Shown here piece after piece: positions 12,701 to 27,700 of a stretch of DNA of 64,000 nt. The DNA is from Atopsyche davidsoni (taxonomy: Eukaryota; Arthropoda; Insecta; Trichoptera; Hydrobiosidae). The stretch's first letter is position 1; every line of letters begins with the position of its first letter. Location: the NCBI GenBank assembly GCA_022113835.1, contig JAILWY010000023.1, forward strand, positions 17,606,001 through 17,670,000, given 5' to 3'. The notes below the pieces were generated by a model. The model was not told the DNA's origin and made no database searches. It saw nothing but the letters and a program-made list of their open reading frames with translations. The position numbers and the translations under genes are program-made.

Positions 12701-15700
12701 AACTTACCTTTATTTAAATGTTTTTTTTTTTTTAATGATTTTAAGTAAGTAAATAAAGCAAAAGAAGATGCTATTGAACATTACTAGAGTAGAAGACATA
12801 AATGCATTGTCGTAGTCGATATTTTAATTTTAATTTTCTTTTTTTTTTTTTTTCGTTACAGTGAGGCAGGTCAAAGGAGCCCCAACGGACCTATCAACAG
12901 GCACTCCTGGACCAGGACCAGTCTAAGAAGAACCCCGCCAAGGTGAATAAAATTAAATCTATATAAAGAGAAGAGAAGGTCGACCAAGTACAGCCTAATC
13001 GGTTTCGATTTCCCTTGCTGCACGACATCTTGAATACAATATTATTATGATGTTATGGCGTCACTTTTCACGTGTATCTGGTGATATTTTTCTATGACAA
13101 CAAATATTAAAAAAACTACACTCATATCTACATGGTTTATAAAAAAATTATAGCGCCTGTATTCTTGGATGTATGCATTTGTGGTGATTGTGGAAAAAAA
13201 ATGATAGCATGTTGATATTACAGCTGATATTACTCCGAATATCAGACAGTAATATAAAAGCCTACATTTTTTTTTTTGGTTTAGTCAAATAATATTGTTT
13301 CAAATAGTTGGGTTTATTAAATATTCAATAAACAATCTAATATTTCATTAAAAGATGACTATTCTTCTGTTTCTCATAAATAAATATTTTTATCCTTATA
13401 CACGGATTAATCTATTAGGGGAAAAAAACATACAATATCTACTACTGTACGCAATAAATAATCGTTATTTTTTTAGTTTGCATGTTTTTTTTTTGTATAT
13501 ATATGACGTTTGAACAACAAAACGATAAGCACGTTTTATTTAATTTGTTTAGTATTATTTCTTCCACATGCATACCTTACTTACATATTTTGTACATACT
13601 CGTATTGTACAGGCTTCTTTTCAAAAGTACAACCCTTATAGCATAATGAACAGTTACGCACGGCCAATCAAAATTTGATAATGAAACTCCGTCCGTTTAT
13701 TTGATTATACGCCACGTGTCATATTATAATATATATGTGCAAACACGTATTTACTGTTTTATACCTCAAATTCAGAGTGTCTGCTTCAACATATTTTATA
13801 CAACAAAACTAGCTAAGAAATCGGCTGAACGCATTTTTTTTTTTACCATCATATTGTAATTAATATATCTAAGGCTGATTGACATACAACCAGACGTCAA
13901 GACGTCAAATGTCCTGCTATTTTAATCTCTATTGATTATTTCAAATTCTATTAATATTAAATATGCAAAAACCTATACGAAAAATGATGCATGAAAAGCT
14001 TTTTGATTTGGGCAGTGGCGTACTGTGAGGGCGTGCAATTTATGCATGGCTAATGCAACGTATGAAGCACTTTTTTTCTTGATTATGTTATGGGACAGGG
14101 TCTGTTTTTTTAATATCACACCTAAGTCTTATACATGTACAAATTTTGGTACATTGCTTGCACGGCACGCCACTGGTTTTGATAAGCCTTTCAGAAACTG
14201 ATTATCAATATTACACATAAATCAAAAAGCTTCATGTTTTGTATGGAAATACGACGCATGTAAGCTCAATCATCGTTCCGGCATGATATACAGTGGCGTA
14301 TCATCAAACAATAAACTAGTAAGGCTCTATTTCTGTTTGTTTTTAGTCACCAAGATAACCTGCCGCACCGCCGCTGGGGCTCCATGCGACAGTAAGCTTC
14401 CGCTTTTATTATTTCTCACTAACCAAACCTCGCCAAACTAATGTAATCGATAATTACGTTTCGGAACCAACGACTCGAAAAATCCTTTCGATCGGTAGAT
14501 TTTCTCTACTTAATCATATACCAGGTCTTAATTAACTAATCGTGTGATCATCAATCGAAGAACTACCGTTTATTAGAATCCGGGTGAAATATGCAATTGG
14601 ATTGTAATCCGAATGTAATATTTACTGTAGCCATTCGCTTTTGACTAAGCGACTTCTTTGGTAATCAAAGGTGATTACATTATTTTGGCCAAGGCGGTGT
14701 GCATTACACAAATAACTACCAAATTATCACACACAATGCATCAAACTGACACGCCGTTAGTTTACTTATATATTTGGAAAAAAGCACTCGGATCAATTAT
14801 ATTGCCATGTTTAAAAATATAATCAAATATGTACAGATATGCTTTCAGGCCGAAATCTTAAGGCAACCTAAACTATTACAAAATAAAAACACACGTGGGT
14901 TCAACTTTAGTCTAAAATATTGCATGTTTGTAAACATGCAGCAGCTTTCAAAACATCTTTGAGTTGAGAGATTTTTATCTGCTTTTTCCCTAATGGCAAT
15001 TATTTTCCCAGTAAGTATGTAAACACTGCATTAAAAAAGTTAATTAGTGGTGCAGAAATATATGCCTTTTTTTGGTGGCTGGTATTTATAATTAGCCGCA
15101 AAAATATTTTAAATGCGCTCTTTCATATAACGCATAGCTTAAGAAAGTGGGCCGAAGGAATAAAAGAGTACAAAATCGCTCTATATAAAATAGTAATTTG
15201 TATTTTGTACACATGATCGGTTTTGTGTACAAGAACCGTCTTTGTATTTAAATATATAGTTTTAATAAACCTAATATTTATCAGTAATACTAGAGTAAAT
15301 CATATTGTCGAGGTTCTCTCGCGATTAAAAAACAGAGACACTGTATAATTATTATTCGATTAATGTATGTTTTTGCGTTATATTATAAAATCGTAAATAA
15401 CGCAAAAGAGGAGTATATAGACGCTAAACAATTAAAATGATCGGAAATAAAAGGACTCCATTGGCTTATTGAAAATTGTGTCGCTGCATGTGTAGCCGGT
15501 TTATGAAAAATAACCACAAAATTATGATTAAAATTATATCTTTATCTTAATTTTCTGTTCCCGTAACTAAGGCGATTTTGTATGTATAATACTGGCTGGT
15601 TTTTTGCAATTAGCAACGCCTTTAAAGTAAATAAATCGTAAGTCGTTACGAGACGGCGCTGTCCGGGGCTACCGTTAATAATTGCCATTGCGCAAGTCGT

Positions 15701-18700
15701 GATTCGTCATTTTACCTTGCGGCTGCCGTCGCTAGTGTGCTAGCCGCGCGAGCATGTTACTCAAACAGCCACTGTTCTCAGACTTTCAGTTAAGTGTTTT
15801 AAACCTGAAAGCTTCTACTGACGATGGGCGAAGACTTCTAATTATACACAAAATAATAGACTTCTAAAACAATTGTCTGCATATATTAAAAACCCCTTGC
15901 GTATCATCGGTTAGTTTTGAGCTTACCTTCAATTTGGAAAAATATATATATTTTTATCATAAATTTTTAAACGGCCAGAAAAAATCTGCGCCAAATATAA
16001 CGATTACCTGTTTGATTCCATTTTAACTGTCATCAGTACTTCTGCAATTATTATATTTGTTAACTGAATATTAATTTATTCAATCATACGAATTAAAATT
16101 TAGCGCAGCAACACCCATTGTGTAATAATTAGATCACAAGTTATCGCACAAACACAAATGGCGTCATTTTTACAAACAACCTACAAATTTAGTGCAACTA
16201 TAAATAATGATTTTTTTTCTCTGGTAAGTGAAGGCATGGATGGAAGTATGAATTCAGGTAATTCATCGAAACGAAAGATACGTTTCTTTCACAGAGAAAA
16301 ACACGGAAACAATCCATAACAATCGAGAAGTGGGCGGCCCGAGGCTGAAACCCGCGCCCTGGTCGGCTCCTTATACTGCCGAAGAATGTCTCCAATCCTT
16401 CAATCACAGACGACAACATGGCGTATGAACATAAAATAAAATAAAATTAATTCAATATAAAACTGTTATGTCTGTTTTAATTTCAAAATAATTTTGAATA
16501 TGTTTTTAGCGATAGGAAAAACAATCTCTCACAAGCCGCCACGACTTCTTTCAGGTTTTCGAACACAGCCTCAACAATGGCAGCCGGCACGTTTATTGCT
16601 TAATCTGAGTCAGACAATATTGTTCAAAAACGACGCAATAATTTAGCTTAATGCTAATGCGTTAGCATGGAAAAGTTTAATTATAATAAGCATTAATCAT
16701 TTTGTAGAACGGCAAATGAGGCCTCATTTTGTAACATAATACAAGCGCCCCCGGCAGAGGCTCGGGAGTAATCTCGAGAGCAAAGTCTCCGCCGCGAAGG
16801 CTGTGGGAACGTTCGCCATATTTTGCATAGAAAATATGATTCCGCGCATAATGTCTCATTATTTTTCTAAAAAGCAAAAAACTTAAAAAATCATCCGAAA
16901 TATTTTGTCTTGACGGACTATTGTTCGGGGACTGTTTATTGTGTGAACGCTTTTGAAGCCTTAACGACCGAAATCTTAATACGATTTTGATTTTGACAAT
17001 AGACCACATGTGAGCCGCAATCAGGGAAGACATTAATCATATCATTATCATTAAAATGACTAACGGGACATTATGGCAGTTGTTAAGCAAATTTGATGCG
17101 TAATTGCTTTCACTGTGTTTCCACATAAAAGTAAAAAAATACTACACGAATTTTTTTTAAATTACCAAGAGCTTTTTTTATCAAACTACACTACCTCACA
17201 GGTGTAGTCACAGTGAGGCAGTGTAAAATTGGAAATGTGAAACCGAATGACTTTGGCCGAGTATTGTTTGTTCCCTCTTGTTACATCGTTTCTACCCAGA
17301 TCGGCAAGTATCGAATGAGAATATCCTATTGTATGTAGATTCTGTGATCCGCGTGTTTCCGTTGTTGTCCTGGTAATTGTTGATGTCAGAGTTGCGGTGG
17401 GAGAAGTTACTGATGTGTTAGTCCACCGGTAAAGGGGCTCCCAACCTAATCCGATGAACAGTGAATATTAATAAAAGCTGCAGTCCTTCACCAGCAAACC
17501 GGTACACCGGTACACGATGAGTGTAATTCAATTCTGAATACAAAAGAAATGAAACTTTTTTTATGCAAGACACAGGACAGAATCTCTAGTTTTTGATATC
17601 AAACCTTAAACCTATAAATATACGGATATTATTACATTGCATGCCCTCACCACACGCCACATGAAAAACTTACTTCTGCTCACGGTTTATGGGGTTGTCA
17701 TTTCGGCTATAATTGTTATGTACTAGTTATATGTTTTAGTGAGTATACATTTGAAAAAATACTATAGTAATACCTATCCATGTGAACTTCACAAAATGCC
17801 TTTATGTATTGATTTTTTAATTTTTTTTTCCTTATTATAGCAGACATTCTTACACTCTCATAAATAAAACATCAAAAACACGGCAGAAGCGCGTGCTTTT
17901 GATGTAACAGCAAGCCTACTTTTAGATTCCGTTTGAGCTGCCGCTCGCGTGCATGCTGCGCTGCGCTGTCAGGTTAGGTTATAAATTTACGATATTATAA
18001 AGAATCTTGGACGGTCGTTAGTAAGTCAAGATAAATAATTAAAAATCAAAACATCGCACGCGAGAATGAGGAAGAGTGCTCCTTAAACAATAGCACCGCT
18101 TCCTGCTGCAGCGCGAAAGTCGGTGCTTTCTTTTATTCGTAATATAATATGTTAAATTCTTTAAGTACTTGTTGATTATTTTTAGCGTGCAATGTCAGCG
18201 CAAATCGTTTTCGACCAAACAAAGCTATGCTTGCTTTACGTGTGAATATTATTTGGAATTGGTAACAACAAAATAATATGCTATTTTCTCATAAATACGT
18301 AACGATAGTTAAACTTGATTTAAAAAAAAAAACAGTTTTTAAAATTTATATTTAAACATATTTTTATAAACCAAAGGATGGTTATGTTATACAAAGTATG
18401 TGTAGTATTACAATTAAATAGTATTTTAGTAGTTTTTAGTCAAAGGTGCTCCATCATTATCACAGGGATATTTACTAACGTCTATATATTTATACAGGTA
18501 AAAGTATGTACTATATTTCTTTAGTAGTTTTCACGCCTAAAAACATGGATTGATGGTTTATCGGGTGTCGCTTTACCAAAGACCTTACTAGGTAAAAGTA
18601 GAAGAATTACAATTGGGTAAAGGCGCCCCTCGCCACTCTACTCGTCTCGAAGCCCCAGTCTCTGAATCTCGCGATGGTATTGACTTCGTTTAGATATTTT

Positions 18701-21700
18701 GCTGACAAATTACAAATTGCAAAAAATCTAGTTGGATATGTTGTTTGAAGAGATCAGCATTCCAAGTATTATATCAGTCAGATGCGCGTCTCGCGCTGTT
18801 CTTTAGTTACTTGAGAGTCATTACGGCGGTGGCCATGCATCATTTGGTGCTAATGATACTAATTAGTTATATTCGTTGTGTGTACTAGTTTTTTTAACCT
18901 TAAAAAATGACACCTATATCATGTTTGCTCCAATAGTCACGGTTGTGTACCAAGTCCGGCAGCGATCTCTGATGTACACGGTGTTTCCAATCTACAAGCA
19001 TTTGATCCTCTTGTTACTCCGTATATGTAAAGCTAAAGTAATCAGAAAAGTTTTATAAAAAATATGGCCGTGTCCTAAAATCTACCGTATATTTGGTCAC
19101 TTTCTAGTTCACCATAGTTTACACCGGAAAAAGCTATTTTTAGATCTAAACATATAAATTTAGCTAATAACTTTAAAATTCATGGGTTTATTTATGAGAA
19201 TTTGGACCAGGACATTATCAATTATTATATGATCGAACAAGCACAAAATCCTGGCTTACCATACTAGAAATTAATTTAATAAGTATCAGGTATGCAGATG
19301 GTTAACAATACATTATTTATAAACAGTGAAATCATCCAAAATGTATCTAATAAATCTACGAAATGATAACCCCGTCAAAATAGTAAACTGTGTTTCTCGT
19401 ACATCTTATGGGCACTTTTCAAACTTAAAACTCAAATGAAAACAGGCACTAGCGCCCATGTTTAATGTTTAAATGTGGAGTATTACAAATGAAACCAGTC
19501 CATCGTGGATTACTAAAGGTGCTATCAGTTTGTACACAGCCTAGATTCAGCCTGTATACAAATTATAGGTAGTCTGAATCCATCATTTATGATTGTAAAA
19601 AACAGCGGTACTCACGCATTGTAGAGTACATTTGCAGCAAAAAAATGGATTCTGCACAAGCGGCCAAGCGTTGAGTCCAGAACAAGCCGCGGCCGACTGA
19701 TAAAGCTACCTGCACACGCTGCAACACAACCGAGTTAGCCAACACCTTACTCGTATTTTGGGCTGTTTATTTTAATATTGTTTAAAATACAACGACGCTA
19801 TAGAGGACTCAATTGGCTAACCCGCCGTTGGGTTACAGCGTGTGTAGGCAGCTTAAGTAAGTACCACTCACTGGAGTGCGTGATCAGCCGTTATTAGCGC
19901 AAGATTTAATTTCAGTCACATTGCAATCAAACAAATTATCCTTTGCGTTGCCTTCAATCTTAAAAAAACACGCCCCTGAAAATGTTTAACGTCTTTTACT
20001 AGTTAATGTGAACACCAAAATTTAAAAGTTAAAATCGCAGCCTCCTAAATCATAATGTTGCTGGGTTTTTACTCGTGTCAACTAAAGCCTTACTCGTTCA
20101 AAAAATTACCTTCATTTTAAAACGATTTGAGTTTTAAAACTTATGTTTGTTATTTTGCATTTTTAGTACATGTACTTACATTCTTATTAAAAACCCAAAG
20201 AATGACTTTTTCACTGTGTGCGAAAAAGACTTTCATACAATATTGCTACGGTATAAAAACTGTTCACGCAGTCCAAGCCTCGCGGTGGCTCTATACGCGC
20301 TCATGCAGGTATCCCATTGCAAATTAATTATTAATATCGCCCGTATCAGTAATGGATTAAGAACTTTTACTTGCCAAGAGAGGTATTCCTTCCAAATAGA
20401 GCGCATGCGAGCCGTTTATGCCCCGATAAACAAAGCGCGCAAGATTTTACTCTACTTGAGTGACACAGCAAAACTGCTCGCTCTTTTCCACTCCTACAAC
20501 CACAAACTGGAAGAACTAAAACGCACTCGGGAGTTTCAATTAAAAAATATATAATTCTATCAAAATTATACCACTGTCGGTAATTGCCTGGAATTGTGAC
20601 ATTACTCGTTCGCAGTCTTTTGTTAATGTCGGAGGACTGGGCATTTTATTCGAAACGTTAATAACAGCTTCAGTTTGTTTGCCTCGCTGGTCGTCAGTGA
20701 TGCCTAAGGCTGTCCGAGAGCTCATACTGCTGTATCAGTTTGTGCCAGTGCTCATGCTGCGGTGGAAGTGTTTTCCATTAGCATTTGCGCCGAGAAATGC
20801 TACATTATGCAGCCAATTTAAATTCACGTAAACATGATTATGAATAATTAATTAAGACCCATTAATTTCTAAGCAATGCATTAAAAAGCATTTCTCGATG
20901 AAGGCACGAGTTAGGTTCGTTAAACAGTTTTCTAATATTTATATGACGCCAGTTATTATAATTAGAATTAAGACGATGTACTTATCGGATGGGTGCATGA
21001 AAAAAAACATTTCTAGAATGGTAACTAACCTATACCTCATTTGCGTTGTGTACGTAGGCCTAACCGTGAAAAACACAAACTAAAAGGACGCTATTGACTA
21101 ATTGCAAGTTGTGTCGCTGCGTGTGTAGGCGGCTTTACACGAGTGTCAGCTCGCGAGCCGTCGGTGCTTGTCAACTTGAAAGCTAGACGGAGTCCTAATT
21201 TGTCACAGACGCCGCTACCGGAAGCTGTGAACGTCCACATATAAACTGCGACTCCTACAACCGTAGACTACAAGAACTAACACGTATCCGCTCCGTAAAA
21301 AGTTTTGGCGTTAGTCCAACTGCCATCCAGGCACGATTGGGTTGTCCATAATTATATCGCTAGTATCCACAATATGTGCGTGAGATCTATTAACGCTTTA
21401 CTAAGAATGTCTATAGCAGTGTAAATCATTCAAAAATATTCACTGGCACAACAGCCTCCGCTATTCATTGCGTGCGCACATTCCATGACGGCTCGCGGTA
21501 TGCGTAGTGTATTATGGTCGTGTAGTATGAAAAAGGCAAATAAATTAGAACAATGTCCTTTGTGGGTGAACCTCCCGCCGGACAAAGGGCCGCCTGTCCC
21601 GGCCGTTGCAGATCGATGCGGACGAACCGCCCAGAGACTCCGCGTGTCGCTCTCCGCCCTCCACCATCTACCCTCCACCCTCCCCCATCTACCCTCCACC

Positions 21701-24700
21701 CTCCCCCATCTACCTTCCGCTCTCCCCCATCTACCCTCCCCCATCGACCCTCCGCCCTCCTCCATCTACCCTCTGCCCTCCACCCTCCGCCCTCCATCCT
21801 CCGCCCCGAGCTGTCCACCCAGCGCGATGTGAACACATTCCATTAACCCGACATAACGAGGGTTTTGTCTTTTTGTTCAATATTTGCGTTTTTGTGATGA
21901 ATAGCCCCATTTGTCTTTTCAAGCGTTTTCCTGTGTCGGCTGGCGTAAAATATTTTTATTATCTATATATTAACAATTTTACAACGAAACGATTCGAGAT
22001 ATTTTCTGAGACAACACTTCGGATCTATTCGATTCATGATTTTTAAACAATAAGTCTACCATTCTCTGCTTCGCCGCATCTTTGCGAAGATTCATGTTTT
22101 AAATAATATTTTTATTATCCGCATTTAATTATTAAGACGTAAAAATATTCTCGCGTCATATAAATAACATAATAACATGCCGTCATTTATGAAGTCTGAC
22201 CAAATCCATTTACATTTTTAATAAAACAGTGTTCACTGGGTAAATTTAATAATAAAAATTAAGTCTTTTGAGCAGTTTTCGCGTTATGTTTTTTAGCCAC
22301 AGTTTATATGCAAAACATGATTCTACTCAATAAAATTAAAATAGACATTCCCAAAATCACCAACTAAATTGCAATGCCACAAGACTATCGATGCGTACTG
22401 ACAAAATTGTGACCTTCCAAATATTAAGTACAAAATAATTCACTTGTAAGTATAGTGTAACAGCCTTGAAAAACTTCAGTTATATAAGGCTTTCCACAGT
22501 TACACACGAATTAGAAGTGTATCGAAGCATACAGCCGACATTAAAATCGAATCGATCTCGCAATACAAATAATTCACAAGGATTGCGCACAAACGACATA
22601 ACGGAGGTTATGTGGGAAACCGATCGATTCACTTGCAGAGTTGGTCTCTCGAAACGGGACACGCTCTGGTGGGCATGCGAAAGTCTCCACAAAGAACGGC
22701 GATGTCGATATCCATGTCTGTCGTCCAGCGGGGACATCGTCTCGCGACTCGCCCAGCCGCGACGTGCTCGGACCTCATGACGGGGGCCGCCTTCCGCTCG
22801 GGTCGCTTCTGTCTGAACGTCATCCGAGACTCCATAATTTTTCGAATATATCATGCGATTAATTACCAGAATGCGTATTTTCTAAAAAAAAAAAAAATTC
22901 AGTATTGCTGTACTCACACCGTGAGTTAGAATAACGAGGTTTCTAAAATGAAACTGGTATGACCAATTCATCAGTAGTACTCGCGTATAACACACTTCTC
23001 GTTATCATATTTATGTAATTAGTTTCGGTGCAATTTTTAGTGGGATAGTTAATCTTATTTCGCCATCAAATCACAAATTTCTTCTTGCCTAATCTACAGC
23101 TAAACAATCAAGTGTCATTTGTTATGGTTGCTAAAAGTATCCAAAAGTAAACGGAACTTTATTTTATTAATACATTTACATGGTTCGATTACTGAAAATC
23201 GTATTACATAATTGATTCAATTTCTGAATAGATGATCAATGATAAAAATCATTTAAAAAATCTAATCGCTAATGGCGTGAATCGCCGCTTCGCGCTTATT
23301 GCGACTGCGATTTAGTTAATTTCATCAATATATTTGAACCTGCACTGAAGATGGTTAACGACTGCAACTGCTTGTCAGCTATGGTTGAAGTTGTTCAACC
23401 AAAGCTATAGCATTGATTTGCAATGTTTTAATTTACCTCTCGCTATAGTTGCGCCAGAACCGACTGACACAGTTGAAGAAGTTCTACGCTTCATTTATTA
23501 CATTTAATATTTTGTAATACAATAAAGATATTTGATTCGGAGAATCCGTCCAATCTGTAGCAGCTAAATTAAATTTTAGCGACAAAACTCTGTGACAGGC
23601 ATTAGCTTCGCGTATTTAAGTATATACAAAAAAAAAAACACTGTCAAAATTGACATTTGCCGGTCGAAAATTGGATTATTTTATTTGCCTCGCGGTTAAT
23701 TCTCTTTTCACGTTGCCAACCTCGACTCCAGCGAATTAGCCGGCGGAGTGACATCACTGGGACGAGCTCAACCAATAATCCGGCTTTTTCTAAACCAATA
23801 CTGACGCAACGTCGCACATATTAATGTGAATTGATTGAAACAATATTCATACGAAACCATGATGAAATCCATTATTACCCAAGTATAGGAAGTCATTAAA
23901 TTTTAAATGAACGCTTATCTATTCGTGGTGATTTTTTTTTATTAGTTGTGCCATCTTCTGTCTTAAGAGGAATGCTCGGCATCTATGAAATATTCTACGA
24001 TGCAACTAATAGGTCTAATAGTTGAAGCTATAATGGCATACTGGGTTTTATATATTATTATATATCACAAGCCAAGTAGTTGGAGCCTTACCTTCAGGTC
24101 AGAAGGGCGCAAAATCGTTTTTCTTATATAACTCATTAACGTGTGGCGCGAATTCCCTCGAAGCCTTCGTCAGAGTGTCTCACCTGTGCACAGGTAGCGA
24201 TAGTGTTCAAAAATATCGCCCTTTCTGGTTCAGGTTATGTTATAATGGAGTGACCACAATGGTGGTCATAGGCAATGGCCTACATCTCTCATATATGTTC
24301 TGGTTTAGAAGAAAACTCTGTTTCATTATTTTTTTAAATGCTTGTTATACCAGCCATATTTATAAACGTACTACAAAATAAATTGACAAACTGCTACAGC
24401 TCAGGAACTCGGAGCAATTAATAGCCTAAATAATTAGTACTGGGCTTTTATTATATGTATTGTTTATATGATAGTATTGATGGATTTATTCACTTTCTCT
24501 TCATGCGTACGTTTGATATCGATACCCGAGTGACTTCATACAATCCATAAATGTTAGAAAATGATTATTGATTTGGTGCACGTTTTGATTTCACCCTTTT
24601 ATTATTATTCTACTATTGATATTCGGGATCTAAGCACTATTTAAAGTTTGTTATTCTAAGACTCAAAGGAAACTGAGATTTTTCCACTTTTTAAATCGAA

Positions 24701-27700
24701 GATATATATATATATATATATTAGGTGCGCCATTAAGTTTCTGGATTTCACGCATAGATGGCGCTAACGACCCATGTAGTCGACATACATGTCTTAACTT
24801 GTGTTTAGACATCTGTCAACAATAATCAGTTCTAATACCAACACATACCGCAACGCAAAAATATTTTTTTAAGATATCGAGTTATCCTGTATGCTTGTAC
24901 GATTCGTGCCATTTGACTGTTATATAAAGTTAACATATCACAAAGCTGTCTGATTTAGCAGTATTGTGGTGGAAAAACCGAAATATAGAGACTGATAACT
25001 ATTCGGGGTCCGATTCTCCGTCGGTCGCGTCCCACGACTACCGATGGAGCAGGTGGAGGCGGCAGGTGGAGGCGCGGGGGCGTCGGCGTCCGCGGCGCCG
25101 TCAGTCGCTCGCCGCCACGCGCGATGGCCGCCCGTCTCGAGCTCGCAAGCCGGCCCCGCGTCCGACCCCCCACCACCCTCGCCACCCTCGCCACCCTCCA
25201 CACCCTCCACACCCACTCCGGACACCACTCCGGACACCACTGCGGGTAGGAAAGACGCGAATTCATCAAGTGCAGTCCGAGCGTGACATATCGTGAAGCG
25301 GCAAACGACGACAATCAACCGTATCCCTTGCGTTTGCGATTGCATCAAAACCGATGCTCTTGAACTGATTCAATGAGCGTGCATGCAAATGTGCCAGTGC
25401 TCAGTTGTGCGCGCGAGTGCGGTGATTTGGTGATTCAGACAATTAGCGGTGTTCAGTGTTTGCATTTGGGGATCCGCAACAATACAAGTGCGAAATCGAA
25501 ATGATGGTTTGAAACGCAGTGGCCGGGCATCCGCGAGTGGCGCGCTGCAGGGGGCGGGCCGTTCGAGGATGCTCCTGGCCGCGCCGCCCGGGCCATGTAC
25601 ACCCACCGCAGGAGGTCCAGGTGAGCCCGGGAGGAGCCCCAGCACACCTGGCGCGACTGGCGACAGCCCCAGGTGACCGCCGTCAGCCGCGCGTCTCCTG
25701 GAACCCGCGACACTCTACTCCAGTTTCCGTGTACCGAAAAATCGGAATGAATGCCAAATATTTTCGAAAAATATTCAACACTGTTTACACTGAAATCCGC
25801 AGCAAAACAGTGAAACCTGAATTGCCAAAATGATGTTTTAGAAATTCCGCCAGATTTATTGTGGGTGTAATTGTAAATATAAGCATCATCTCGCCGATTT
25901 GCAAACCGTAACACATTCGATCAGGCCGGACGCACGTCTGTGGTCAAAAATGCACTTTTTTGTTTTCCACGGCTGTTTTCAATGAAGGTTTTTAGAAATG
26001 TAATATGAACAACATAGAATTCCAGCGACGATATGTAATATTCATTAATCAACTTAGTGTATTATGTTTCTACAGCTTTCAAAAACAACTCAATGCTGTT
26101 GATGCAACTTGTTTCATACCTGACCTAATTAATGCATATCGATACCGGAAATGACTTATTCAGTGTATGATCAATAAATTATAAAACCACCACATTAAGA
26201 AGTATACGGGCCATGTATAATACATATGGGTCGGTATAAGTGTCGGGTAAAATGGATTTGGAGAACTACCTGTCTTTGATTTCGTTTTCCGGATATGAAA
26301 ATACCATCGATTCGCTGTTGCATCTTACAATGAGCACAAAATACACTTTCAAGTTATAATTTCAGATATTCGTACGTTTTTCGTTTCGATAAGGTCTTCT
26401 TCCTATTGAATTTTGTAGGGCATGAAATGTACTCAATAAAATGTGAGTAATGAGAATTGTTTAGTATAGATGAACTGAAAAAGTGTCCATAATCTCACAG
26501 CCAGTGGACCGCGAGAAATTCGCAGCGGAGTGCCGGCATTCCTGCTCTCGTCAACGAGCACTATTTTATTCAAAGGGAAACAATCAATAAACTGCTATGT
26601 AATATCGTGTTCAGGAAAGTCGTGTAGAAAACCTAATAAGTCTAATTAGTAAAATAGTTACATCTAAATACAATCCTAAACCTGTGAAGGTATCCGCGCC
26701 AACAGTAACTCAGTTAGATTCACATACACACTGAAAAACAATTATTCAAACTTACACCATCTTATACATTTTAATAAAATCTTTTCGTTCTTCCTTAGTC
26801 CGTTAAAATATTTCATTAAATTATTATTATATTGCAAACGTTTATTTACTCACCGTGTTATACATAATAATATACGTGTATTTACGATATACCTTAAGAA
26901 AAAATCGTCAAAAAATATAGGCAAAAGTACATTCACTGTAAGTTTCGTGCGCACATCGATATTTCTGTATTATATATTTTATTGAATTAATTAAAATTTT
27001 AAGCATATGCTTAACTGACTTGTATAGTACATTTCTGAGAGCCACTTTTTTAACTTTTAAACATGCTAGGGTGACATTTTTATCAACTTGTTGCGTAAAA
27101 AAGTGAGAACATCACTTAATATTATTTTATTAAAAAATAATACATTATCTCAAAAATAATAAAAAATTAGCCAGTTTTATGTAGAAATTTAGTTCCTTTT
27201 ACTTCTCCTGTCGTTTTATATAACGGTGTTAAAAATAGCTGCTAGTTTATACATATTTGAACTGTAATGGTGGCAATTTCACAATTTGACCTCCGTGTCA
27301 AAATTTTATGAAAAAAATTGTTTCATACTAAACTGGATACTTTGTTTTTGTCCTCGAATAGTAAATTGGTATAATTATAGTATAATTTTCTTAAAAATAA
27401 ACTTAATATACTTTGTGTAAGGGCTGCAGAAATAAGTGACTATATTACGTTATTAAAAAAAACTGTCCAATCAATGCATCATAATGTTTTTTTTTTTTGT
27501 TTGTAGATAATGAAATCCTTGCTGTTTTTCTTCAAATACCAAATAAGGCGTAATTATTTATGTAGTATTTTTGCATGTAGAGTTTTAATGATAATCATAT
27601 AGTGCGAAAAAGCTCGCAAACGTTTATAATAAATATTATTCTGATATTTCAATAAGCGTTGTCGTGAAGCCGCGTTTGTGGGCCGCTCTCGGTAGCAGAA

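Noticed and set aside
21430..22046. Pro/Ser-rich and Gly/Trp/Arg-rich ORFs of 97-146 codons
   Set aside because: They are translations of the C-rich minisatellite at 21655-21805 in different frames.
25044..25286. 80-codon Ala/Pro-rich ORF with a possible donor at 25246
   Set aside because: As a nuf first exon it leaves the wrong phase for 32614, and much of it is a Pro/Ser/Thr repeat; kept only as part of the GC-rich tract.
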